DNA of 64,000 bases from Gnetum montanum. Its lineage: Eukaryota > Streptophyta > Gnetopsida > Gnetales > Gnetaceae. Position numbers and translations under genes: made by a program. The notes beneath the pieces were generated by a model. The model did no database searches and had not been told where the DNA came from. It saw only the letters and a list, made by a program, of their open reading frames with translations. The stretch lies in assembly GCA_015680685.1 (NCBI GenBank), contig MNCI01003892.1, positions 111,580-175,579 of the forward strand. The letters are read 5' to 3'. This document shows, piece after piece, positions 48,110-60,720 of this stretch. Each line of letters starts with the position of its first letter. Position 1 is the first letter of the stretch.

Positions 48110-49800
48110 CTTCAGCCCCACGATTGTTGTTAGTATTATTATCCCGCAAAGTGTTTCTGTTTGTATTGCTTTAGTCAATAAGTAGATTTACTTTTGTTCT
48201 GTGGAGCTCAAGGAAACCCAACCCGGGAGAGCCGCCCGATCCCCACTATTGCCGTACGTGGCCTAACCTATTGCAACTTTAATTTACTTCATTTTTCGCT
48301 GTAATGATGAATTTTATCTTTTCTTCTTAAATACATATTTTAGTTTTAAGTATTCTTAACCTAAGTAGTAGAATTTAGGTAAAACATGAAGCTATTTTCA
48401 ATCCACTCAAACTTGCGCTCTATTACCTTTTGGAATGCACTTTCCATTTATGTTAATATCTTTTTACCTTCTTGATTTTGATTAACCTTATGCATTCCTT
48501 TCTTAAAGAGGATTTTCAATTTGTTCATTTAAAACTTCATGTAATCTTGTGTCTAAGTAGATAGACCAAAATAATCTAGACACACATGCATACATGAAAA
48601 GCCCTTTAACCCACTCTAGCTAACCTTGAATTTATGAAGAGAGCGTAATTAAAATATGGAAAAGCATTCACACAAGCTACAATGTCTTGGAACAACTCAC
48701 ACATACAAGGAAGTGAGCTTTTTACATCAAACTATGAGGATGGATGTTAAACCCTCAAAACATAGACATGCATAAGAAATTGAAGGAAAAAAAAATGAAA
48801 CTAATGTTTAAGAGTAAATCCCTCTATTTTGAATATAAATCTACTTCTTACTACTTCAATTCTTCAAATGAAACATGAAGAAATATGCCATTAACTTTAG
48901 ATTTATGAAAAAACATGAGAATGTGCAAAAACTATGAAGGAAACATGTGAGAATGCATGTAATTAAAAGAACTTATGCAATTGAAACTTATGAGAGCTTG
49001 AGAGATGAATCCATAAAGAGGGGTTCACTCCTCAAGATGAAAGAACCATGCTTACAGGAATGCAAGAAAAGAAGAGAAGAATGAAGTTAGGAGAGTTTTA
49101 ACCAAGCATACAAAAGCTTGCATAAACACTTCAAAAAAAAATAAAGAAGAGTTTCTTTCATTCAATGCTCAACAAAGCTTGATGTGTCCATGAAGATAAA
49201 CAAGAGAGAGAGAAGTTAAATTGGTACTTTTCCATCACATCAAGCAAAAAGAAAAATTGTTTTCTACTTTATTAAATGATTGATGGGTGAATGTAATTAG
49301 AGAATGGCTCCAATCTCTCNAATTCACATTCAAGACTACTTTTTTATTATAGATTTCAACCATCAAATAAACTCCTATCAATTCCAAATTTTGCACTTAG
49401 ATAGATCATTGAAAGATCTTTGTATAAAGTATTTACTTACTCAATAACTCTCTTGGATCATAGAGATATTCATCTTTCAATTTAGCAATTTTTGTTTTAG
49501 ACGCTAAGCAATTTTATTCCAAACTTTATTTTGGGCCATATTTGAATCATCAAATAAATTCCAATTGATTTAAGATTTTACAAGATGACAACTTTCAAAA
49601 TAGGATTTCCAGCAAGCCTAAGATCAACCCAAAACTCATCCAGCTTGCAAAGATATTGTAATTACAAAACCTATAAAAATTCAAATTTTCTTAGTTGGGC
49701 TGCCTATATCATCTAATATATTGGGCTACCAAAAATCTGAAAAAATAAAAAATATTTTCAAATTTTTTACATTCCAAAAAATATACAATCGAAGGCATCT
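48110..49800. other. downstream of the DUF247 fragment, no gene
   Basis: 48110-48260 is GC-richer and may be the old 3' flank. After it the sequence is AT-rich with no recognisable frame. One ambiguous base at 49320. Confidence 0.45.
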
Positions 49801-50880
49801 TGGATAGTTTTCCTAGATCATACTAGTCTATAAAGAATATGTTGTGTTGCTTTGTTGACATGGTCTCTTCTTTTACTTTTCTCACACCTATAAACGCTTG
49901 AAAGTCTTGCATCCCAATGAATTTTGGAATGAATTCTATGGGAACATTCAAAGCCATGCTGATATGATCAATTATGTCATTTATAGCAGCTTCATGGTCT
50001 TCATGCAACATGATGAGAATAGTGGCTTCATCACCTAATGCTAAAATGACTTGAAATGTAGTAGTAATCCTAGAGATCTAGGTCATCCTACCATTTCTTG
50101 TTGGTTGTACAAAAATTATTCCTAATTGAGGATCCATGGAGACTTCAATCTCATCTCTTGTGACATTGAACATCTATTGGAAGTCTCCATACATCCATTT
50201 CACAACTTTTGACAATTCTTCTAGGTGACTTATGAGTAGGCAATGAATCCTAGGACTTGTTGTTGGTGTCTGAGTAGATTGAGTGGTATGGACCCCAAAG
50301 CTAATGGTTCTTATTACAAGAATTGTGGTTGCTAGCACTGATGTGACACTTGCTACAAAGGCATTTTTTTGTGCTACTTCTATACTTGGGAGGATTATTC
50401 AATTGGTTCTTTCTAGGTAATATGGCTTGAACATCTCTACGTAGGAGGTATTTTGATCTTACCTCATAGTTTCATTTGTATATCCAAGGATTTCAGCTTG
50501 TTTACATAATTTACAAATTAGGTAGGAGAATGAAAATATGTTCTTTCCTAATTTTTTTCTCCTAGAATCTTCATTCGATCTTCAAGAAAAAGAGATGAGC
50601 TAAGTTGGTTGGATAGCTCCCACTCAAGATAGCACTTCCTCTAGTTATATAGGTGGATATCCTATTTAAATGCTTTGTGAGGTACTTCTAATAAGTCCCT
50701 ATAGATCTTTTTGGCAAATGATAGGACACCAAATTCCTTCATCTTATCACTGTAGGTCCTTTCCATTCATAGTTTTTGAGTTAGGACCACACCAATTTCT
50801 ATTGCGATCATGCAAAGTGTTTAGATATAATGCATTTGATTAAAGACTTCATACAATCACTTCACATCATCTAGTAGGTA
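49801..50880 (-). pseudogene. unassigned decayed coding-like sequence
   Basis: The minus strand has scattered open pieces (EFGVLSFAKKIYRDLLEV near 50715; MLHEDHEAAINDIIDH at 50011). The first loosely recalls EYGALTLAKQIYFKIA of element G (14775), so this may be another degraded copy of the accessory protein's N-terminal part. The resemblance is weak. Confidence 0.3.
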
Positions 50881-51070
50881 CTCACTATCTAATATTAGTT
50901 TTTTTCTAAAATTACTAAAATAAATTTCATAAATGCAATAGGTATGCTCATATATATAGGAATTTATGAGTATTACATCAACATTGATGCATCCATGCAG
51001 CCTAGGCTATGTAGACATTCATGTGTCAACATAGATGGATTAATATAGTAAATAAAAGGATTATTCATCA
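50881..51070 (-). repeat. LTR start of element H
   Basis: The minus strand reads PPT TAGGGGAGTA (51071-51080), then TGATGAATAATCC, with a TATA-like CCTATATATATGAG about 110 bp in (around 50958). It ends against unrelated sequence, so it is probably truncated. Confidence 0.5.
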
Positions 51071-51279
51071 TACTCCCCTAATTGACTAAAAACTTGTCCA
51101 TAAGTCAAACAAAATTAGGAAAGAATTTGTTTAAAAAGTCATGGGAGTGACTCCAATTAATTGACTAATTGTTTAAGACTTGACTAGACTTAAGTGCCAC
51201 ATATCAAACTATTTGAAGAACTTCATAATTGACAAGATAAAAAATGATAAAATATTGATACATTATCCTTATAAAAATC

Positions 51280-52440
51280 ACAAGATTCTAAAAACTTCCA
51301 AGGAAGATGCCTTAAATTATTTCTAGTGGTTGAGGATGCTCCTACCTTGGCGGCTTTAGCAATTGATTTGTTTCTATTGTTGCTATGCTCTTCAAGCCAA
51401 ACACCTTAGTTAGGGCTTGGATTTTCTTCTCCCTTGTCCTAGGTTCATGAATGGTCCAACCTATTTTTCTTAGAGTGGATGTGTTGAACACTTTCCAGGG
51501 ATATGAAAGAGTTGAAAACATATCATATGCATTAATAAAATAGTCCTCAACTTGTATTCATTCAATGTCAAATGCCTTCACTTTATCTTGTAACACTTGG
51601 TAGACCATCATTCTCTTGGCCAAGTTTTTTGTAACATCCTATTGATTGGTAAATTTTTCTCTAAAAATTTCTAGTTGTGCATTTGTAATGTAGAGCTTCT
51701 TAAATGCTTTGTTTTGGAGCTTATAATCATTCTCATAAAGCAAGAAAGTTGTGGCTACTTTATTTTTCAACTCATTCTTTAGTTGGCTCCATAGACTTGT
51801 TCATATTCTCAATTTGTAGCTCCTTCATTTTGATCTATGCTTGATTATTTACATTGATACCATTCAAGATGGTTTTCCAATTAGAATCTTGGAGTTGTTG
51901 GAGGACCATATTGAGCTTTTATTTGGCTACCCCAATCTCATTATCACTAATCTTCTTTTGGAGGCCCACCTAATCTCAATAGTGATTTTTGTTTTTCTTA
52001 TACTTGGTAACCTCATTCTACTAGGCTATAGTCTTAATTGTTGATTTTTTCCAAATATCTTTAATCTCCTTCATTGAGAGATTTTACTTTACACTACAAT
52101 TCTATAGACATCTATGTTGACATGTGCTAATTACTCTTGGTGGTGCTTTAAATGGTCTTGAAGTTTATTCATTTTCCATTTAATGTTAGACAACCTTTTG
52201 TTCTTACTAGTAATGCCTTTGTTTTCCTTTGCCAACATGGTGATGCACTTAATCAAGGCATGAAATTTTTCTTCAAATTGATAGGCACCCTACATGGCCT
52301 TTTTTTCTCCATTTCCAAATGACGTTAGTTAGCCTTTTATTGGTTACATGCCTAATTTCTAAACAAGGTAAGCTAGTGAATGGTAGAATTTGATAGCTAA
52401 GCATGGAGTTGTTCTACTTCATCTTACAATTTCTAGTTTA
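51280..52440 (-). pseudogene. coiled-coil accessory protein of element H, C-terminal part
   Basis: Glu/Lys/Asn/Gln-rich heptad-like sequence with many stops, then AFKKLYITNAQLEIFREKF, NLAKRMMVYQVLQDKVKAFD and FINAYDMFSTLSYPWKVF. It aligns block by block with element G at 16560-16790 (LDVLRGRF, NLAR, VFNIEL, FVNA, SYPWDV) and both continue into R....H....+E+K.+AL. The PPT follows about 200 bp later. The shared SYPW block and the shared end of the element show these are copies of one gene. The function is unknown. Confidence 0.6.
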
Positions 52441-54650
52441 GTAACTCTGCTAGTTGTAGTTAAGCCTTCAAAATGGCCAATTTTCCCTTGATAATAATTG
52501 ATTTAGATTGGGCTACAATGACATCTTTGGAAATGTTGAAGATGTTTATCATTGCTCATCCAATTTTAACCAATTTATCTAGAACTTTCTCATGATGAAC
52601 TAGTAAGAAAATTGGAAAAAGAAATATCTGTAGACAACGCAAGTAACAGACTATCATGGCTAAGCAAGGTTAGAGATCTTAATTTTTCCTATGTAACTTT
52701 TTGTTCTAGGGTTATCACCAAAGAATCTGGTGGAAGTCTCTGAGTTGAAAAACATAGTATGATTGAAAGGTTATCCTTCCAAGCACAAGCTAGTGATGCA
52801 TATAATGTGCTCTATCATGGTAAAAATCTTCTTCTCACCAATAATGAAGTTGATGTGATTCTAGGTGTAAATGACAGCAAAAGTGAGATAAAAGATGGTA
52901 AACTAAAAATTCCAAATAACTACTTTTACCTATGCTATTGCAATATGTGCTATGCATTAAAAGGATAAATGTTGATGATATTTGATGGCTTGTAGTAGAT
53001 TTTTTGGCATAACATTAGAAAGCTAGTTGAGAAAATGTTACAAAGGATGTTATTCCAATGAAGGGAGAAAGTAAGAATTTGAAGAATGTGGTGAGTTATA
53101 GAGAGGTGCTTGCAGATTTAAAAAATGATGGCGTTATGGTGGTGCCACAACCCTAAGTATAAGGCCACACATTAGATGACCATGTGTTGGTCCCTTGTAA
53201 GTGAATCAACATATGTAGTGTGCTGAAAATCTTCCATGATCATAGCAAGATGTTATAGAAGAGTAGGTAGCATGATAGTGTATGAACAATGAGTACACAT
53301 GTGTAGATTTTTTTCTTCTTCATTCATGAAAAGAACACATATCCTCAATCCTTAATAGCCATGTTGGATAAGGTTGCTTCATGTCAGTAAGGCATCTTGG
53401 AAAAGGAGCCATACAAACACTTGTCTGTAAGGAATGACTAAGGCCTACCATGCATTACGAATGTAATTGGGTGATGAGAAAAATATATTCTAATCAAAGC
53501 ATCAAATTTGTGATGCTCATTGATTTCTTTGGAAATAGGTGGTTAACTAGGATTAATTTTACATGGAGGGATGGATGGAAAGCATGAGATGTGCATCATA
53601 GCTAAAGAATATATTAGACTTACAAGAGGATGATGGTGATGAGAGTATTAATGTAGTGGGGAAGATGTAATGGCTAACTTGATTAGGTTCAAAGAATGAA
53701 ATTCCTAGTATTATAAAATCTAGGTGATTGCTTGAGGCCATTGTGAGGTAATTGTACAAGCCATCATTGATTATCACTTTTCATGAGCAAAGAACATGTG
53801 CAAGGAAGGGACTATCCAAGTGAGGCATGAAGAGATTAGCTACTAAGCAAGAGTAAGTTGTTGGTAGAACCAAGAAGGAAGTGAGTGTTAGGGATATCAT
53901 GAGGATCTACATTTAGCTGTGATGATTTTCTACTAAGTCAGAGGTGATGAATTATTAGAAATCCATTTAAGTGTGAGATGTAATAGGTGCTTAGTAATTA
54001 TAAGGTGAAAAGGCATAATGTTTATGCCACCTTTTTTTTTTTGATAGGAAACTCCATCCCAACAAACTAGGTGAATTTGCTTACAAGTATCAAATCCCTT
54101 CTAAATGATTTTTTTGGAATAACTTGTTAATTTTTTCCATGAATTCATAAAGAGGTAGGATGGTTATAGCCACAAATATTTGGATTTACTAAAGCACTTT
54201 CTTTGTGAAAGTAATATGGCTAGTCAAAGATGGGTGAATACTTTTCTAGTTTGAAAGTCACTATTGTTTCCTAATGTACAATACATTTAAAAGGACACCC
54301 TCTATTTTTATTATCAAAGTGAATTTTCATGCATCCTTTCATAATGATAGAAAATTTTCATTTTCATCCATCAATTAAGCTTTCATTTTAGTTAATATAT
54401 AATTATAACAATAAAACGTATAAAAAATAGTGTGAATGTATGGTCTGTTCTCATACTTTTTCATAGCCATTTTCATTTTCTATGTTGAGTAGAGTAAATA
54501 TAGTGGCCTTTGATTTTGTTACTTGAAGTCATCTAGGAGTTGTAAGTGTTGTTTATTTTATGTTTGAAGACCATAGTGTTGAATTTGTGAACAATGATAT
54601 CTAATGAATTTTTACTAATTCTTTCAAAATTATTGATTTTTTTAAACAAA
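52441..54650. other. no recognised gene
   Basis: One + frame at 52759-52968 (MIERLSFQAQASDAYNVLYH) has no family I know. 53000-54000 contains long runs of GATG/GTTATAG-rich text without motifs. Possibly old LINE or LTR sequence, not supported. Confidence 0.4.
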
Positions 54651-54654
54651 GAGT

Positions 54655-55160
54655 TGACCATAAATTGGCCATGGATCATGGTGTGCAATACCATGACTCA
54701 TGGTATTATAATACTAGTTGTGGTGATGTCAAAAATGGAGAGAATTAATGTTTGAGGATTCCATGACTAGACCACAAGGATTCCACAAGTCATGGTGATG
54801 AATAATAACAAGAAGTTTGAATTACTGGATATCATGTATCAACCATGCATTAATGTGGTCAACCACAATCACACTACTAGTTATGGTAATATACTACAAG
54901 TTTATCATGATTCATGGTAAATTTACCTTATTTTGAATGTTGACCCATGAGGAAACCATGAGTCATAGTTATAGTTTTGAGTTAACCACAAGGAAACCAT
55001 GAGTTATGGTTGATACCATGAGTTGATTACAAGTCATGGTAATGTCATGAAACCTGACCATAAGTGAACCATGGTTTGTGGTCTATAAAATCTAGAAACT
55101 AAAATAAGATGGGTCATGGTGAACTTTATGGTCACATAAGCTTGCAATACCATGACTAGA
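54655..55160. repeat. dispersed CCATGAGTCATGG-type dyad words
   Basis: ACCATGACTCATGGT, AACCATGAGTCATAGTT, AACCATGAGTTATGGTT, GATTCATGGTAA and similar words occur over a dozen times in 500 bp. The motif is nearly its own reverse complement. A second cluster lies at 57430-57870, on the other side of the copia remnant, so the two may be its LTR U3 regions. Confidence 0.75.
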
Positions 55161-55883
55161 TAATGAGTCATAGTCAAACTAATTTCTATAAATATCTCTA
55201 AAATTACAAGTCAAAATTTGATGAACTTTATGCACCTTGATTCCTTTTGATCTTCTTTACTCTCTATAATTCTGAGATTTATTGTGGAATTTCTAGGATT
55301 GCTATAGAAGATAAAGAACTTTATGATGACTTCTTAATTTCATTCTTAGCAATAGAAAACTTGTAACTTGGTGAAGAGTTGATAAGACTAATCATGAAAT
55401 ATGGAATTGCAATAGATGTGTCATAATTTTGAAATGATGTGAAGATGAGAGAGTTGTTGAATTATGTAAGAATTGTTAAATATAAGAAGAAATAATATGG
55501 ATTTGATAGAAATTTAGTGGAATATGAACAATTCTAAGAGAAATGGGGAAAATTGGATGTAGAAATTCATGCAACAACTTTATCGAATTGAAAATCAATC
55601 TTTACATAATCATATGATCCTTGACTTTATATAAAAATAATGAAAACATGCTAGGGATCATTGAAGAGATAAACCCTACTAAATACAATGAGGAAATAAC
55701 TTAATAAATTGAAGAAATTGGACTAAAAATGTAAAATCCACCTATCAATATGAAATAATTAAATAAAGATGTTTTCTTTTCTTTGCCTTATTTTAAGTGA
55801 TAATAGTCCTTATTTTAATTTAATTATTTCTTGTATATCACACTAGTGTGAATAGTCATTCTTTAAGGGTGAGATGCAAGAGT
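55161..55883. other. no gene; probably the 3' side of the copia remnant
   Basis: AT-rich text between the dyad array and the end of RNase H. No clear PPT or LTR edge was found. Confidence 0.35.
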
Positions 55884-57240
55884 TTATTCTTGTTCATCGA
55901 TCTTCAAAATTCCAATGAATTTGTTGAGGTGTTTGGTCCTATGTAGAAGAAAATATTTTGTTAGCATATCTACATGTTGATCTTTTATGTTAAAATGAAT
56001 GAGTTTAACATTTTCCTCTTTTAGTTCTTGCTTTATGACATTATATTTTGTTTTTATATGTTTTGACTTCTTGTGATGCACATGTTCATTTGACAATTGA
56101 ATGGTAACTATGTTGTTACAAAATACTATAACTGGAAGATCACATTGGAATCCTAGGTGAGTCATAAGAGTCTTGAGCTAAAGTATATTTTGGATACACT
56201 CAACCATGGCTATGAATTCAGCTTCACAAGTTGAGGGACTAGTATAAGTTATTTTCTTTGACTTCAAATATATTGGATTATCCCCATGAAGTATTATAGT
56301 TCTTAATATTGACTTTCTATCATTGTGGTCTCCACCTCAATTAACCTCTAAATAGGCATGAGAGTCAATATTTTCCTTGATGTAGATTATGCCATGATCT
56401 ATTATATTCTTGACATATTTCAAAACATTCATAAGTGCATTGTGGTGGCTCTGCCTTAGTTCTTGCATAAATCATGATAAATAAGAAGTTACAAAATCAA
56501 GATCTAGTCTTGTGTGATAGAGAAATCTAAGGGCATAAATTATAATTATATATTGTGTTTCATCAACAAGATTTATGTTGTCCTAGTGATCAAGTTTCAA
56601 GTTGTAAGGAAGAGGAGCTTTGGTTGCTTTTTTCCTTGCTAATATTGTATTTTTTCAGCATGGAGGTACCATATTCGATTTGATTAATTTTAATTCCCTC
56701 CTTGTGTTGATTAACTTGTATTTTAGGAAAATATTTTAATTACACTAAGCCTTTTATTTCAACTTCACTCTTCATATCATCTTTGAATTTTTCTATTAAC
56801 TTATTTGAAGCTATGAAAACAAGGTCATCTACATAAAGAGAGATGATGATGAAGTCATTATTATCATGTTTGTAGCATAAAGTTGGTTTGAATGTACAAG
56901 ATGAATATCCTTTTCTAAGCAAGTAGTCATTAATACTTTGAAACCATGTCCTTGGAGCTTAATTTAATCCATACAAGGCTTTATTTAGTTTGCATAACAT
57001 GTCTTCTTTTCCTTTAATAACATACCCTTTATGTTGATAAACATTGAATTTCTCATTTATATTGCTATTAAGGAATGTTAAGTTAACATCAATTTGGTGG
57101 AGTTTGAGACTATGATAAGCAACTATAGAGTGGATAAATTTGACTATTTCAAACCTTACTACTAGAGAAAATATCTTCATATAGTCATTGTGTTTCTTTT
57201 ATTTAAAACCTCTAGCCATAAGTCTTGCTCTATGTTTTAT
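55884..57240 (-). pseudogene. pol: Ty1/copia RT-RNase H remnant
   Basis: The minus strand reads FSLVVRFEIVKFIHSIVAYH, LHQIDVNLTFLNSNINEKF, GKEDMLCKLNKALYGLN (57180-56959), then YSSCTFKPTLCYKH and IISLYVDDLVFIAS (catalytic YVDD intact, about 56840). Degraded RNase H follows: a broken SKKQ..V.LST region near 56220, then FCNNIVTIQLSNEHVHHKKS, KHIKTKYNVIKQEL and KDQHVDMLTKYF ending at 55884. The RNase H CDN motif reads CNN. Gag, protease and integrase are absent upstream. Several stops and frameshifts. Confidence 0.92.
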
Positions 57241-57429
57241 AGTTTTAACCATTAAGAAGCCATTAAAGATCAACAAGCAAGTTTAGGTAAAAATTTAGTT
57301 TCACTCTTCAAGTGGTATAAAAGGCCTTCAATCTCAACCATTTTGAGTTGTTGTTATTGCAGCTCAAGCATCCATTCCTTTCTCTACTAAGTTGGATTAG
57401 TTAATGCTCCATTCTAACATAATGTTGTG

Positions 57430-57870
57430 GTTGATTTCAGCATTCCTGTTATATCATAAGTTGACCATGATTGTTGGTATCCTTAGGGATACATCACGAT
57501 CCCACTATGAGTTGTGGTGTTGTAGAAAAAGCAAAAGCCACTATTTCTATTGATCATGACTTCACTATGAGTTGTGGTATTACAACATGGGTCCATCATG
57601 ACTTGTGATCTTGAAAACGTTATTGAAAAGGCTAGAGATGTAAGTTTAATACCTTTCTTATCAACCATGACCTAACCATGACTTATGGTTAGGATAACCA
57701 TGATTGCACCATGAGTTGTGGTCTTCTTCAATGAGTGCTTCATGATCCATGATCATTATCCTTGGTTTTAGAACATACCAAGACCTATGATCCCAATTCA
57801 TGAATAGACCATGATCCTTGGTTTGTAATACCATAATTCCATCAGTACTTGTGATCTTAGTCATGGTTAA
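57430..57870. repeat. second cluster of CCATGA/TCATGG dyad words
   Basis: CACTATGAGTTGTGGT (twice), ACCATGACTTATGGTT, ACCATGAGTTGTGGTC, CATGATCCATGATCAT and more. Same word family as 54655-55160. Two small minus frames here only translate the repeats. Confidence 0.7.
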
Positions 57871-57973
57871 TTTTTTTGCCAAATTTTGAATGAAGAAAAA
57901 AATTCTTAGATAGGAAATAGGGATATTATTCCACTACCACCTTTGACATGGTGGTGCACTCCATGTTGTCTTC

Positions 57974-58818
57974 TAATTAGGACATCACCCAACCCTTGTG
58001 TAATCCTCAATATATCTTAGATATTTTTGTGTCTTCTTTTGCATATGTCTTCTTATGTTGATCTTTTCATGATGATTCCAAGGTGTTTTTCCATGTTTAT
58101 GAGTGTTTTGGACTTATTTTGATGAGTCTAGGAGGTTCCAAGGGTTATGGGAACTTGTTTGGAGGTGTTTAGAGTTCTAGATCTTAAATCAAGCATCTTC
58201 AACTTTGACCCTAGTAGGATAGTTGTCTACACTTATAATTAGATGTCTATACTAGATATTAGACATCTAATATTGTTCATAGACGTCTCTACCAAGACAT
58301 CTATTGCGAGATATCTTTTCCAAGATGTCTACTCTGAGACCCCTACACTTCAGAGAGATGTCTCTTATTTCTTGAAGACATATTTCACAGATTTTAACGA
58401 ATAGCAAATTGAATGAAAAATTGGATACACGATGAAAGGTCACACCAAGAACCTATAAATAAGAGTCCAAGGCTTGAACTTGGGCATGACAAAGAGAGAG
58501 AGAGAAAGAGTGAGAGGCAAGGGAGAGCACTTGATAGAGGGTAATAGAATCTCTTATAAGTGTCTTGTCTTTAGCTTTAGCTCCATTGTGAGCAAGTAAG
58601 GATTGAGAGGGGACATGTTTGGCCTCTACGATCCTTGGAAGAGATTTTTATTGAGCTTGGATTCTCATATTTTATGTAATTTTTTATATATTAAGATTTT
58701 TCTTATTAAAAGAAGGAATTTTCTCCAATTCATTATCTTATTCTTACTTATAAGTTGAATTTTTCTTAGAAGGTTTGGGGAATGGATCTTTTTAGGGTCT
58801 ATTTAGGTAGGCTCCACA
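57974..58818 (+). repeat. 5' LTR of element F (845 bp)
   Basis: It starts TAATTAGGACATC where the 3' copy has TGATGAGGACATC (terminal TG mutated) and ends GGCTCCACA. Collinear with 61260-62060: CCAAGGTGT, TTTTGGACTTATTTTGATGA, then CTTTAGCTCCATTGTGAGCA. TATA-like CCTATAAATAAGAG at 58452. U3 has an AGACATCT/AGATGTCT array. Confidence 0.9.
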
Positions 58819-58824
58819 TTATAT

Positions 58825-58836
58825 TGGTATCAAAGC
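58825..58836 (+). promoter_or_regulatory. tRNA-iMet primer binding site of element F
   Basis: TGGTATCAAAGC lies six bases after the LTR end. One change from the common plant TGGTATCAGAGC. Confidence 0.85.
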
Positions 58837-58979
58837 ATTTAGTTTCGAGGAATCCACACATAAGCTGGTGATCTTCATCAATATTTTAAGAAATTTTAAA
58901 GAATTTTGAAGATTTATAGCCACTTAGGATTTAGATAACCTAAGATTGGTAAAGATTTCTTGAATCTTCTTTATGAAAA

Positions 58980-60080
58980 GTATGGCTCTGAAGAAGAATA
59001 ATAATCAACAAGTTGGACAAGAGCTTCAAGAGCTCAAATACTTCTTTAAATATTTTGTTGTTCAAATGCAAGAAGTCCTTCCCAAGGTAATGACTAGCAA
59101 GCATTAAGATTTTGAAAAAGCTTCAAGAAGAAGTGAAGAGGATATTGAAAAATAGAATCATTTTGCATCTATTCAAAGATTAAGAGGAATAAATGATCAA
59201 AGGACTTCAAGGAGAGAAGAATTTAGAACTCAAAGATATTAGTAAATTTTTCCTTTTCTTCAAAATAATGAGGAAAATGATTATGAAAGGTTTGTAAATA
59301 TATTAAGAAGTGTTTTAAGAGTTCCTCATGTGGATATTCCCATCATTAAAGGTGTTAAAGGTAAAAATTTCTTTCTTTCTTGGCTTAGAGTTGTAAATAA
59401 GTATTTTCTTAATGAGCAACTTCCTAGTGAGTCAATGATTCATGTTGTTGAGAGTCAACTTGAAGGATTAGTAGCTAAATGGTTGGACAAGTAATGTCTC
59501 AACTACTTTGAAGAACATGGAAAGCCTATTGAGAGTTGGCAACTAATGGAATTCATGCTAAAGAAAAAGTTTGAAAAAACATCCTTCCATCATGAAGCCA
59601 TCAAGAAGCTGAAATGTCATAGACAAGGAGATCAAGAGGTAAAATATTTTTATGTTGAATTTTGTAAAGCTTTGGAAAAGGCTAATATTCATTGGACTAA
59701 TTATGAACAAGTTTCTAAGTTCATTAGTGAATTAACAAAGAAATATCAGCAAGAATTAGCATTCTATGAGCCTAATACTCTTGATGAAGCCTATGATCTT
59801 ACTCTCAAGGCTGAAATGAAAATAACAAGATTTGGCTTGAAGAATAATAAATATTACAAGAAAATTAATGAGAAAAACACAACTCAAAATCCAAGGAAAT
59901 CATCCAAGGAAGATGATGAAGATGAACCAAAGAAGAAGGAAAGGGAGTCTACTTCTCCTAGGAGGGGAAGACGAAGGGAATGATCTTTAATATGTAAAGA
60001 TATATGTTATAATCATGGTGAATTAGTTCATAGAAAATGGGAATGTAGAAATCCAAAGAAGAATGCCTCTAAGGGTAAGA
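58980..60080 (+). pseudogene. gag: gag of element F
   Basis: It starts at ATG 58980 (MALKKNNNQQVGQELQEL). The capsid core is broken by stops: KGKNFFLSWLRVVNKYFLNE, VVESQLEGLVAKWLDK, a stop, IESWQLMEFMLKKKFEKTSF, KKLKCHRQGDQEVKYFYVEF and YEQVSKFISELTKKYQQELA. An acidic-basic tail (EDDEDEPKKK) and a knuckle CYNHGELVHRKWEC (59995-60065) follow; the second knuckle Cys of CCHC reads His. The longest open part is 59546-59983. Pattern and PBS fit chromovirus gypsy gag. Confidence 0.85.
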
Positions 60081-60149
60081 AAATTCAAGCTATGTAAGAG
60101 GATGAGCCTGAATCTTCAAAGAAGATATGTGATCATATATTGCTAATTA

Positions 60150-60720
60150 AAGTGAGTTGAATAGTTTTAATTTTCTTGGACATGTCAGTACCAATGAAGA
60201 TGTTATGAGGAAAAGTTTTTTTAGAACTCATTGTGATGTTAAAGGTCATTTCTTGAGTGTGCTCATCAATAGTGAAGCACATGAAAATGTGATTTCTACT
60301 AAGGGTATGAAGTCATTGCATTTAGTTACAATTCCTCACCCTAATCTATATAAAATCTATTTCTTAATGAAGAATCATTATAAGAAAGTTAAGGAACAAT
60401 GTCTTATTGATTATTCCATTAGATATTTTCATGATTGAATTCTTTGTGATTTATTACCTATTTATTATTCAAATCTTATATTTGGTATGCCATGGAATTA
60501 TGATAATAAGGCTATTTTTTATGGAAAAAATAATACTTGGACTATAAGGTAAGGAAATGATAAGTTTAGCTTATTGCCTAGTATTGTTGATAGTGAGGTT
60601 GGCCGCTTTAACTCTTAATTGATGCTTCCTAGTTGTAAGGAGATTGTGAGGGTGAATAATATTTGTGATGATGAAATTTTCTTTGATGTTGAAGAAAATG
60701 CATTTGATATGGATGCTATT
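60150..60720 (+). pseudogene. aspartic protease of element F
   Basis: FRTHCDVKGHFLSVLINSEA, then HENVISTKGMKSLHL, HPNLYKIYFLMKNHYKKVKE, a stop at 60436, ILCDLLPIYYSNLIFGMPWN and YDNKAIFYGKNNTWTIR. This is the standard gypsy order C.v.gk....iDSGs.eNvvs, hP.PYk...l and LGRPWqyD. The active-site D-S-G reads N-S-E, so it is inactive. A linker (LMLPSCKEIVRVNNICDDEI, 60619 on) follows where RT should begin. Confidence 0.85.

Noticed and set aside
53000-54050. Possible LINE remnant
   Set aside because: No endonuclease, RT or zf-RVT motif could be read with confidence on either strand.
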